Shown here piece after piece: positions 50,424-60,728 of a stretch of 64,000 bases of DNA. The DNA is from Glandiceps talaboti (Eukaryota; Hemichordata; Enteropneusta; Spengelidae): positions 13,631,776 through 13,695,775 of the forward strand of contig NC_135568.1 in assembly GCF_964340395.1 (NCBI RefSeq), written 5' to 3'. The position numbers and the translations under genes were made by a program. Under the pieces are notes generated by a model. The model searched no databases. It was not told where the DNA came from and was given only the letters and a program-made list of their open reading frames with translations. The stretch's first letter is position 1, and each line of letters begins with the position of its first letter.

Positions 50424-53400
50424 AACAAACAAACAATATATATAAAAGTATAGAAAAAAAACTATATAAAAGTATCTATTGAGCTGTAAAATGGTCTCAA
50501 AAGATGGCAGTTATAGGTTATTTCAATGTGGAATATTTCTGTGAGGAACCGCTCAGTTTAATTCAACATGCTTCGACACGTCTTATTTAAATACAATTGA
50601 AATGTGTTTCATTGTCCAATATGTATACCAATTTCTGTTCGATCTTTTTTCAGCTGCAAACGTATGACACGATTCTCGTTGACCTTTACCTGTTCAATAT
50701 CAAGCTCTTCCCACTCATTCACCAAACAACTTTTGAAATTATCATTCACACCATGATGATCAAGTAGACCTTCATTGCGTTCGTCATTTAAAGTAGATTG
50801 GCTTTTCCATAGATCTGCAATTGTGCCATCGTATTCAAGTTCTTTGTCTGCAACAACCTTGAAGACTTGTATCAAACCATTCTCTAGAATTTGAAGGAGA
50901 AAATTTGAATTGTTGAAAACATGTTACCCATACTTACAAGTGAACATTGACAAAATCTTCAAATTCGTTTATCAAGTCATTTTCTATTACATGTATTCGT
51001 ATTGCTTCGACCAGCAACTGCTAAAAAATGGCCTGCATAGCCAATCTCTAATTTCCTTCACCCTATCCCAAGTAGCACGCCATCTGCCAGGGGCGTTGTT
51101 TTCTGATTGGATCCTTAATGCTTTATCAGAAAGCGAGAAAAAGTAGCGAGGTAGCTAATAAATCGATCATGTGCATGTTTGTGCAAGTGTAAGTGTAAGT
51201 GTATGTGATTTGCTGATTACATTAAAACTGTACTACTAGTACTGCAACTGGAATTTGTTGTTGCTGAAAGTGTGTTACTAGGTAGAATACCTTACTCGTA
51301 ATATCGCACACCCTGAAAGGTATTGCATCACCTATGACTGAACATGTTTCTGTAGTTGTATACATGATAAATCAACTCAAACTGATTCGTTGGTCCACAC
51401 CCACAAATCAGTGCTCTCATAATCATGATATTTCTGTACAACTTATGTACATTTAACATCGTCGACTGATTGCCATGTACAATGTCTAATTATTGGTATT
51501 TTGACATTTTTCAGTGAATATATTGTAGTTGTGTATTCGAGAAATATGATATTCCACCTACAACTACTGCAGTCTTTTGCTCAAAATTTAAGCTTGTAAC
51601 TACGCTATTTTCAGACAATGTAATGTTGACCATTAATTAACAGGTTCAATTTTTTCAAACTAATAAGTAACTGACTAATTTTAGTGAATATAGCTATGGT
51701 TACTTAATGATAAAATGTACCAGTTGCAGTTAGTGCAAGTTTAGGGTATAAATGTAAACTATTAGTAAGCATCTCGGCAAGAAATACCATTTAATCGCGC
51801 TGTTAATGCACGTACAAAGACAATTTGAAAGAAGAATGTTGATTCCAGAAGTCAGGCCTCAAGAACAATGCCAAACTAATTAAGCAAACAGACCAACAGC
51901 AATTATAGTCCAACACATGGTGAGATGTAGTGGAACACTTACGACTGAGATTTGAAAGCAGAGCAGTGCGATTCAAAAGTGCAGTCACGAAACGTGCATG
52001 GTATTTGAAGAAGAGATAGTCAAACGACAGTCGGCAATAATAGTAGCAAGTTTATAGATCCATTGTGCGTTTAAAAAAATACATATTAGTACAGTTTCTT
52101 TGGGGATGGGGTGGATGGGGGTGGGGGGTGGGGGGTGTAGTGTTCGTAAATTTAAACAAATATACCCACCACAATGGTTCAATACACTTGGTATAACCTC
52201 CAAGTCGACATTTCCATTTATTGGTATAGATCTCCAAGAAATGATATTTCCCTCAAAATAACCACATTCCTTGACGTACGTCACGCTGGTCACTGAAAGC
52301 CACCGATCCCAAACGTTGAATGCATATACATGCCCAACATACATATTGCGGTAGTTGATCCGATGTGCCAACCAGTTGTATCTATGTCCTACTCCAAGAA
52401 GCCATTCGCCTCCAAGGATAACGATTTCGGTGTTTACAAAGTCTTTTTGAGTGTCGAAAATCTGTTTACCATTGATGAATACACTGAAGCTGTAGCGATG
52501 TCCTTGAATGCTCCACATTCCACAGAAATGTGCCCACTTCCCATCGTTTAAAGCAGGAATTTGCCACATCTTCGTAATACCTTGGACCCGAAATACTATG
52601 TAAAGTTTTTCACGTTGTACTGTAAATGACAATTTCAAAGCACACGTAGTTTTGATATCATTTGTAGCTGTTCTTCTGTAAGACCATAATGCGCCCTTGA
52701 GGGAAGTTGTCTTCAACCACATACAAGATGTCATTGTATGAATAGTACGTGGGATTGATGTCATTAGGGAGATGTTTATAAACGCATTCCCATCAAAATG
52801 TAGTGCTTGGTTTAAACTGGGAGTTGAGTATTGTTCTGTTGAATAATAACAATAAAATACAGTAGAGAGAGGGGGAGAAATTGATGAGCATTTAATGAAC
52901 ATACATACATACATACATACATACATACAACATAGAAATGCATAAGGAACTTGTGCGACTTTCTGAATAAATAGATGTAATCCGACGTTTCGAATAAAAA
53001 ATTTGTTTCAATGTCATCAAAGGCAAGACATTTTAGGTATACACTTGAATATATCTGAATGTTATGGAACAGAACGACAACCGCGCGTGATTAACGGTTA
53101 TACATGTGAAAAGCTCTAATATTCGCACGCACCAAATATAACTGAAATATAAAATAAGCGTGATTAGGCTGGGATGACGTGAATAATCTATTAAATCCAA
53201 GGGGTTCCACCGTTCCGAGACGGAAAATTATTTCCTCTTCCTTCGACCTCATCGCCAGAAACCTTACACATTCCTGAATAGACATATCTGATACACTGTG
53301 ATCGTTGGTAATAAAATGCATAGATACGGCATAGTTATGATTCCTTTGTCTGGTGAGACGGGGGTGTTCCAGAAAACGATCACCAAGACGACATACAGTC

Positions 53401-54106
53401 GAACCTATATATAAAATCACATTTCTGGCATATAATGCAATTCACTACGTTAGTTCTAATACACCCAAGTAAATATACTCGTAACAGCCACACTGTTCTT
53501 AGGGCCGAAAACACGATTAGTATTAATAATGAAACGACATATACCACATCGAGTACGATCGCATGGAAATGAACCAGCATTAACTTCCAAAATTGTTGTT
53601 CTGTATGGACCATCATAACTCTAAGACTGGTATCATGACGCCAAACTGTTAAAGGTACTTCAGGAAACAATGAATTGTTAACCATATTAGAGCGCAAGAT
53701 ATTAAAATGCTTGTTTATAATGATATATTGAATACTTGTATACTGAATAGCAGGATTAAAATTACATTATGTAGTTAGTTAATAAATTGCATAAGTTCCT
53801 CAAGTGGGAGCGAAGCTGCACCAACGCCATCACCTATAAATCGTTTATATAGATCAGGCAAGATCCCTTGATACAAACTGAAAATGAGGTGTTCTTGATA
53901 CGACATAAATAAACAAGCATAACTAGGTCCAAGACAACCTCCCATAGCAACGCCGCGTTTCTGCACAAAATAGCTGTCATTAAAGGTAAAATAATTACAC
54001 TTAAGAACAAGCTCAGCCAATCTCAGAAGTAGGAGGGTGAAGTACAGATCTTAAATTATGGTAGATAGTTTCGTATGCCTGAAGTTAATTTAATTTAATT
54101 TATTTC

Positions 54107-54137
<31 letters not shown>

Positions 54138-54750
54138 CATACATACATGGATGGATGCATGCAGACAAACAAACAGACAGACAGACAGAATGACATACAG
54201 ATAGACAGACAGACAGACAGACAGACAGTCAGTCAGTCAGACAGAGATAGAGACAACAAGAACCTCATCTAGCCATGTACTACCCGAAAATTCGATGTAC
54301 TCGTCAAATTTCATTTTCGCATGGTTTTAGATACCATGCCTTACAAAACAAATATGTGTGCGACTACGATGTTAAAGTCGCTGCAACTGAAAAGATTACT
54401 TTAAAAAATGAATGTTTGCCTTTCGAGTTAACAATCTTGTAAGCTACAACTTGTTAACAGAAATCCAATTTTGAAGTGGATAGTTTATTCTTTTAAAGAA
54501 AAATACTTCAAATACGTGCAGGCTTTTGCATTGACAAGTTAATCCGTCTGATAGTCTTGTCATATTTGCTTCCATTATGCCACATCTTCATTTATTTTAT
54601 ATTAGGAAAATTTCTGTCAACTTATGAAAACATATAGAAAAAGAGACACCCTTAAAAAGGCTGATTACAGAATATTTGTTACCTACCATACAGTTGTTCA
54701 CTGCCAACTAGAACAAGACGAGCAAGGAATAAATACCAAAATAACGCCAT
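36452..54750 (-). CDS. Adhesion GPCR with pentraxin, Trp/Cys-rich, EGF, HRM and GAIN modules
   Basis: Twenty-seven exons in - strand order: 54750-54687, 52835-52170, 50883-50690, 50206-50013, 49325-49141, 48613-48554, 48153-47965, 47440-47282, 46826-46725, 45599-45505, 45320-45135, 44790-44722, 44540-44420, 43979-43806, 43126-43051, 42336-42198, 42000-41951, 41151-41025, 40566-40469, 40209-40107, 39575-39448, 38900-38808, 38461-38389, 38008-37926, 37694-37565, 36778-36563, 36505-36452. Phases match at every junction and the sum is 3828 nt, or 1275 residues plus stop. All introns are GT-AG except the one after 42198, which has a GC donor. The order of domains (signal peptide, pentraxin, Trp/Cys-rich, EGF, HRM, GAIN/GPS, 7TM) defines an adhesion-class receptor. 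Pentraxin-bearing members are known (GPR133, GPR144, GPR112, GPR126 groups), but the extra domain and EGF make this architecture distinct. Ligand unknown. Intron 1 hosts a retroelement. Confidence 0.9.
37205..37564. repeat. (ATAC)n/(ATGC)n array joined to a splice donor
   Basis: CATA, CATG and CAAA tetranucleotides fill about 300 bp of the intron after the exon at 37565-37694. On the - strand the 5' splice site GTATGT is itself the first repeat unit. Confidence 0.9.
38122..38222. repeat. (GATT)n microsatellite
   Basis: About 24 GATT units with a few substitutions, inside an intron of the adhesion GPCR. Confidence 0.95.
39120..39410. mobile_element. TIR MITE, family T, full-length copy
   Basis: Begins CGTTTCTGGTCAGGACA near 39127 and ends TGCTGACCAGAAACAAG near 39388-39404, giving inverted termini of about 12 bp (GTTTCTGGTCAG). 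About 280 bp with no coding capacity; lies in an intron between TM3 and TM4 exons. Partial copies are at 40607-40765 and 55797-56040. Confidence 0.75.
39692..40075. repeat. Compound tetranucleotide array
   Basis: Ordered blocks of (ATCT)n, (ATCC/ACCC)n, (GTCT)n, (ATGT)n, (GTGC)n and (GT)n, over nearly 400 bp. Its 3' edge lies about 30 bp from the splice donor of the TM2 exon (40107). Confidence 0.95.
40607..40765. mobile_element. TIR MITE, family T, partial copy
   Basis: Contains TTGTTTCTGGTCAGGACA, CTGTCACTAAATATACTAT and GAGCAAGTGTGTATGTGGG, then diverges; the second terminus is missing. Confidence 0.7.
41025..45320 (-). other. GAIN domain and degenerate GPS of the adhesion GPCR
   Basis: Exons from 45320 to 41025 encode helical subdomain A ([19 protein letters not shown] onward) and the beta-rich subdomain B ([11 protein letters not shown] and neighbours). 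The GPS retains its framework: CSF...IWTDKHCSI...GWKFVQCEC. At the cleavage triad the usual H-L-T/S is R-L-G ([13 protein letters not shown], about 41084-41046). The tethered-agonist-like stretch that normally follows is recognisable as GKYAVIM. Confidence 0.8.
45602..46120 (+). repeat. Dispersed repeat B, copy 2
   Basis: Inverted relative to 12640-13163. It fills most of the intron between HRM exons 9 and 10 of the adhesion GPCR. Confidence 0.75.
46243..46370 (+). repeat. Dispersed repeat A with (TA)n and (CATA)n tail
   Basis: Same TATAGAGCACTGTCTTAGCA block and (TA)n tail as at 12408, continuing into CATA units. Confidence 0.8.
46835..47145. repeat. (TGAA)n/(TGAG)n array in three blocks
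   Basis: Blocks of TGAA, TGAT/TGAG and TGAA again, with GCCAATGATT between blocks twice. The array starts within 10 bp of the acceptor of the HRM exon at 46826. Confidence 0.95.
48981..49060. repeat. (AC)n and (GCAC)n microsatellite
   Basis: About 48 bp of CA dinucleotides followed by CTCG and GCAC units, about 80 bp downstream of the exon-5 splice donor on the - strand. Confidence 0.95.
49700..49950 (+). mobile_element. Probable tRNA-derived SINE
   Basis: A B-box-like GGTTCGAAGCC at about 49785-49795 is followed by a second GGGTTCGATT and, downstream, by TTTTCCCCGGGTAATTCGAT and TTTCCTCCTGCATTTAACAC, which resemble conserved SINE body sequence in invertebrates (from memory). It lies in an intron of the adhesion GPCR. 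Confidence 0.4.
50336..50422. repeat. (CAGA)n microsatellite
   Basis: About 20 CAGA units then CAAA units, about 130 bp upstream (on the - strand) of adhesion GPCR exon 4. Confidence 0.95.
52102..52140 (+). other. G-rich tract with quadruplex potential
   Basis: Five or more G-runs of four to six bases within about 35 bp on the + strand. In the - strand transcript the tract is C-rich and begins about 30 nt past the donor of the pentraxin exon (52170). Confidence 0.6.
52902..54100 (-). mobile_element. Degenerate Penelope-like retroelement in intron 1
   Basis: On the - strand: a reverse-transcriptase segment at 54050-53770 with [20 protein letters not shown] and [10 protein letters not shown], where the usual Y-x-D-D is F-I-G-D; a Cys-rich linker at about 53600-53440 readable only with frame changes ([12 protein letters not shown] in one frame, [12 protein letters not shown] in another); and a GIY-YIG endonuclease at 53420-53160 ([20 protein letters not shown] ... 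[11 protein letters not shown]). RT plus C-terminal GIY-YIG is the hallmark of Penelope-like elements. It is truncated at the 5' end and frameshifted, so inactive. Both ends touch (ATAC)n arrays. It shares orientation with the host gene. Confidence 0.85.
54107..54245. repeat. (ATAC)n and (AGAC)n arrays
   Basis: ATAC units at 54107-54148 and AGAC/AGTC units at 54170-54240, adjoining the 5' end of the Penelope-like element. Confidence 0.95.
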
Positions 54751-55257
54751 TCTTAAGCTTGTTGTCTGTTGTCCGTCAATCGCTCTTCTTACTGTTGTGT
54801 TGAACTGTTTGCAATTAGCTTTATATATCTCGGCAAACAAGCACGATAAGTATGATATTGTATTTCCAATCAATATTGTATATCCCATTACGCGGATCTC
54901 ATATTACATATGAATAAAGTTCATTTTATTGTCCATAATGTCCAGGAACTATTAGAAAAATAATCAACAGAATTACTTTCTGTTACAAAAGCTTAGACTT
55001 CAGAATACATCGACATGGTAATTTGTCAAGTCTACATGGTGAATAATATCACTGAATTATTAAAAAAAATAATCATAACAAAAACACGTGAATAATTTCT
55101 ATGAATTCTTGTGCGGCACAAACAAACAAACGGTTTAGCTGCAGGTCTACAGTATTTATTACAACGTACCGATCTTGTTAAGGATGACATGTTCATTGTT
55201 CGATAAAAGTAATCGCATTTGTAAGAGGCAATAATTAAACTTTTTAGCTCCTTCCTC

Positions 55258-55590
55258 TCGATTTGTAATTTATTAAACATTTTTATCATATGTGGCGTCT
55301 TAATTGGAAAAGCAATGTGAAACAAGATAAACCTTGTTAAGTCTGTGTTTGTAACTCAATTCCTTGTAATTAACCTTAAAAAATGTGTTAAATGTGTGTT
55401 ATTGTACGTACGTCAAACATTTTACATTATGTATCAGTCTTTTGCAATTTATTGAGTTATAAACCAAGACTCGGCATATGATGTTTCACGTTGATTTTTA
55501 AAGTAGGAAGCCGCCATGATAAAATTGTTTTATAAATTGAAAATCCAAAATGAATACCCAATCCTCATACATATGGCCACTTTAATACAA
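55258..55590. mobile_element. Palindromic MITE, family P, copy 3 (left end lost)
   Basis: Contains the central GTGTTATTGTACGTACGTCA near 55396 and the right terminus CCTCATACATATGGCCACTTTAA, but the matching left terminus was not found. It lies upstream of adhesion GPCR exon 1. Confidence 0.75.
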
Positions 55591-55796
55591 GTGTAGAGGT
55601 CACAAATCTATATTTCGGTCAGAAACTAAAACTAGTTCAAAATAATGAATTTGAAATCGCGGTCGGGGAAGGTTATGTCACTAATAGCAGCAGCACCACC
55701 ACCACGAGTAGTACTCATGTCGCAATTCCAGTGAACCACCGATGATAAGTATGTTGTTACTCAAAATTTTGATAATAAGGATAATATGGAACAAAA

Positions 55797-56040
55797 AAAG
55801 AATTGTTTCTGGTCAGGACATTTTGTCTAAAAAGATGCGATGACGCGATATTATATTTAATTCTCTACAAACCTGTCACTCAGTCTACTATTTATGACAG
55901 CTACTGTTCTCTTTATTTAGTACTTGACAGCAAGTGTGTATGTTGGGCAGATGTCATTTGCCTGTTCATGATTGACTCTGCAAGTTGTCTCCACTGAAGT
56001 AGGGAGGGTTATGTTTGTGTTTCCCCACTACGGATCTGCA
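55797..56040. mobile_element. TIR MITE, family T, partial copy
   Basis: Parallels 39120-39345: TTGTTTCTGGTCAGGACA, ACCTGTCACTCAGTCTACTA, GGCAGATGTCATTTGCCTGT, TGTTTCCCCACTACGGATCT. The second inverted terminus is absent. Confidence 0.75.
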
Positions 56041-58002
56041 GACCGCAAACCCCGGGCCATAACTCTGCAAGTACCCCCGTGTTACTTGCAACGCTAGTGA
56101 TAGTCACCCGATGAGAGTAATTTCGCTCTGACACTAACTTAATACTTTGACGCCATAGCAACTCTCCGTGTGGTTCTTGTATTTTAGACCTCTCCCATAA
56201 CAGTTTAGTTCAACATTAGATAGAATCTTAGATCAGTATAAAACTGATCAACTGTATAATAAAGTTCATATGCAAGGAAATGCAATTACCAACACTTTAA
56301 AATTAACATCAGGAATACGAAACTATCTCGTGGTGAATTAAAACCCATAGATGAATTAATAACTAACTGCGCTGAATTAATCAACATATGCCATTATTAT
56401 CTACTGTACTGTGTTCATACAAAACCAGGCAATGAATATTTAAAAACATATTTAATGCCAAAATGTAAAGTCATTTCATTATTTGTTCAAGAAAGTGTTC
56501 TATTTCAATAGCTGTTGATAACTAACTAAATAATTTTATAACAACCCTGTGGTTATATGGTAAACGGAATGTCATACACTTATTTTAATATTGATGGTGT
56601 TCGAAGTCCCCTTCCCTTTATTACCGCCTAAATGTACCTATAAGTATACACCCAGAGTGAATAAACACGACACACAAGAGTACATGGAGATACATGCCTA
56701 GACACGTTAAGGTGCAACGAGGAATGACGTGAGTGGCTATTAGACTTTAAAATCAGTTAATAGAAGAAGACTTAAACTGCTCACTCCCAATAAGACATCT
56801 TATGTACAGTTTCAGGAATTCGCAATAAAACACTATCTTGGCTAACTATGGGTTTCCCCCGTTTATTCCCCAGCATACTGAATCATGATGCATGTCTAAG
56901 CTTACCCAATTATAATGAATTACGTGACCACCAAAATACAGAATACAAGAACGGCCTACAACAGTTTTATATTTGCAGCTAACACAACCAATGGAGGCGA
57001 TATTTTCTGTTTTGGATTTCCTCAACTGGAGTCCTGTTTACCACACTATTTGATCACTAACTCTTTACAATAGTCTCGATACATTTTATTTTAGTCTATG
57101 CTTTTTTTAAATGCATAACATAATAATTGAACATATTGTTATGGCAGTGATTATGTTTGAAGTCTCAAGTACAATTTACTGATATATTTTCTTCATTTTA
57201 ATTATCTGAAGTGTTAAACTGTTACAATATACTCTTCTGCCATACAATACGAGTGGAGCTGTGACCTTGCACGTTTTAACATCATATCTTTTTGACTGGA
57301 TGATGGCCATACTTGTAGAAATACACCATATTAATAGTACTTCAGGAACAGACACAAGCACCTTATTCAAGTACCGTTTCATCATTATGTTCAATAAAAT
57401 GACAGTATTTTTTTATATATCTGACCCTCAATAATCAACTTAACCCGCTTTTTAAAATTGTAACCCCACTCCCAGATAAAATATTTCATGGACTTTATCT
57501 TCTAGAAAACATGTTGTTATATTATGTAACTTATTACAATGATTTTACGAAAATTTTAGGCAGTTTTAAAATTGAAATACTAATAAGGGTAAATAGTGAT
57601 ATTAATATATATATATGATTTGCAATAACAATAATTAATGTGACATCACCTTAGTATGCCCCGTTCTGTTAAATCATTTTGAATAGACTTAAATTTTAGG
57701 GACTTACATACAACTGCATATTAATATATTCATAAAGCTATCAATTAAATAGTGCGAGACAGGACTCCGCCTTAGGAAATCTAAAGCAGAAAATATTGCC
57801 TCTATACTATATACAACTTAACAGCAATTACATTAATGCAATTTTGGTCATTTAGATACACGTAGGTAGTCCTTGTATTTCATATTGAGGCCATATAATT
57901 TATGATTCCGATTGAATAGGAGATCAAAACATTGTGATAAAGAATTACTTATTCTTTCGCTAGCTGATTACTGGGATAATTCGTTCATTGGTTAAGAAGT
58001 AT

Positions 58003-58035
<33 letters not shown>

Positions 58036-58881
58036 GCTGTTGTTGTTATTATTGTTGTTGTTGGCCATGGGTCAAATCACGTGATATCAATTGTCAAGAT
58101 ATACAAGTGCACTAACATTCATAGTGAAATGCGTCAAAAAATACGCTATTAAAAGAACTCTTAAAATTATGAGTGTATGAGGGTGCAAGCTACTGTGCGG
58201 GTCAGTGGGCGAATTGGTGTGGATTTGCGGACGAATGTGCACGTCAATGTGTGAGTTACTGATCGATTTGGAACCACTGAATCTGTGTAGCTCATTCATA
58301 TTTCTGGGACACTGCTGGCGCTATCTTGAAAGTCACTTGCATTTACTAAACAAAACAAAAAAACAACTTATTACTAGGATCTACTGGTAGGCATTATGAG
58401 AAATTATCCGGAGACATATCTTGTACAGACGGCAGAGCATAACTTTCTGATATTTGTAACTTTCAATAATTTATATTTAGATTCCAGCATGTTTTTGTGG
58501 GTCATTCGAGGTAACTGCGAAATCTCAGCTATCCTAAATTAATAGTCAGAACAAACTTTGGGTTTCGCGTGTTTGTAGTGTCCTCTCCCCCTGTGTCACG
58601 AGCGTAGCGGAAGTGCAGCAGTAAACACAGCCACAGTGACTGAAAGCACTAGTGGAAATACCCACACTCGAGTACGCGCATGCGCACTCGATCTCACGTG
58701 GCATGGGTTTCTGTACATACGTTTATCTGAAATTGCAAATTACCATAACAAAATCATAAAAACCATACAGCGCGATCACACGTTTTCCAGTGTAGTGAAT
58801 AATCGCATCCTCATTTGCATATCATTTACATGCAAACAAGGAAGAGTCATTCAGACTCAGTTCATATCAGGTTGTCATTTT
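56041..58881. other. Intergenic; no gene recognised
   Basis: AT-rich. Holds dispersed repeat D (56770-57050, inverted relative to 17281-17530) and a (TTG)n tract near 58005-58065. No splice-consistent coding exons were seen. Confidence 0.6.
56770..57050 (-). repeat. Dispersed repeat D, copy 2
   Basis: Reverse-complement match to 17281-17530, including GGCGATATTTTCTGTTTTGG and CAATAAGACATCT blocks. Confidence 0.7.
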
Positions 58882-60635
58882 TCATTTTGTGGTTGCACAT
58901 TCTCTTCCCATAGCTCGAAGTGAACATGAAGCAGGTACAATGGTAATCCCTTCATTTACCGATTCAAACATCTCCTTGTCATTAGCCCCCTCAGGTGAGA
59001 GAAAAGTAAACCTTCTCATGAGATTCGCGAATATTAGGAATAGCTCGTGTTCTGCCAGTTGCTTCGCCATGCAAAATCTCGGCCCTGCAAGAAAATGATT
59101 TTAAATCAAATGAAAGATTCATATAAAGTTAGGGCAAGATTTAATTTCTTCCACGGATTTAGACAATAATTGTAATTTTGTTGTTGAAAATAATGACGAT
59201 GAACTGATGCAGGGAGATTGTGAAAGTATACATTTAGGAGTACAGTTGAGGACGACGAATACTTGGCGGAAGAGTGTTCTCGTGATTTGTGATCCGTAAT
59301 TTTTATTCCCGTTATTCTTGAATGGGACAAATTTATTTCCGTGATTCGTGACTGAGAAAGAAAGAAACACAAGGACTTCAGCTATCGAGACACGAAATGA
59401 CAATGGCGAGGCTTAAACCTAGCAGACTCCGAGCCAGCCACTCTGACAGATCGACCATCAAGATCAACTCAAGGTTAATTAATCACGATAACACGTAAAC
59501 AAGGGTATGCCTCACCACTATTTATGTACTCTTCCAATATTTACCGACTACTACAATGTCAGCTTTAGAAATACTATTAAGAATTCTCAATTTTCATTAT
59601 ATTGAGTAAAGAAATCCTGATAGATAATGCATAAATTTAAGTTTTACCTAAAGAAAACGGTACAAAGGCGTTTTGCTTGACAAGTTCGCCATCTTCTATC
59701 CATCTGCTAGGATTAAAGGTGTGTGGGTTTGTCCAGTATCGTTCATCGTTATGCACAGAATACATATTAGCAACGACAGTAGTTTTCTCAGAGATATCAA
59801 AGCCTCGGAAACGGACGTTTGTCGACGTTGCATGGCGTAGACCGAGGGGAGTAAATGTTTTGTGTCGCATAATTTCATTCATGCAAGCTACTGTGTATGG
59901 AAGCTGTTTGCGTTGTGAGGTTGCTATCCACTCTGTGTCGTCATCCAGCGCCTGGTCTAATTCCTCCTGGACTAATTTCTGGACTTCTTGATAGTGGGCC
60001 ATGTAAAGAAACATCCAGGCCAGAACCCCAGTTGTTGTCGAAGCTCCAACGCGAAGGACATTGGCAACCTGCGCCGCTAAAGTTGAATCTGTGAAGGAGA
60101 ATTTTGTCTCTCCATCCACATCCACATCCGCATCTGAGTCTACAGTTTTGGATATGACTATATCGAGAACATCTCTAGATCTTGGATAGCTAGAAGTTTG
60201 TTTATGATCCATGATATACTTGCTGGTCAGCATATTGAAGTGATCTTGGGCTTTTTGTATGGTTTGCCGTATGAAGGGGAAATGAAGAAGGAAAGGAAAA
60301 TAGTTTAGAAGGTAGTGATGATCAAAATGGTTGCTAACGTTCTCATGTTCCTTAGACAAGTTCAAGAACATTTCACTATCATAATCATATCGATTACCGA
60401 TCAATATCATCGTATTGATATTTAAGACGCATTTGTGTATGATGGTACGCTTGAAGTCTGAGATAGTCTGACCGTTATGATTTTCAATCAGTAGACAGAT
60501 ATGTCCAAGTTCTTCATGAATGAGGCGTTCAATCATGCCATTGTCCTTTAGCACACCACATCGACGGAAAGAAACCTGAAATAGTTTTCTTCTCATTTTC
60601 CATTCGTAATCAGCCGGTCGGCCAACAATATCTAT

Positions 60636-60728
<93 letters not shown>

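Larger units (their letters stand above)
45505..54750 (-). other. N-terminal ectodomain modules of the adhesion GPCR
   Basis: Exon 1 encodes a signal peptide ([20 protein letters not shown]). Exon 2 is a pentraxin/LamG-like domain: [11 protein letters not shown] matches the pentraxin HxCx(S/T)W signature with Met at [14 protein letters not shown] and [11 protein letters not shown] follow. Exons 3-7 form a Trp/Cys-rich region with [43 protein letters not shown] and [11 protein letters not shown] recall similar unnamed domains in lancelet, hemichordate and cnidarian proteins but cannot name the family. Exon 8 is a calcium-binding EGF ([13 protein letters not shown]...[11 protein letters not shown]). 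Exons 9-10 form an HRM-like domain (CG...GWMSCPAG...RTCDSNGE...DC). Confidence 0.8.
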
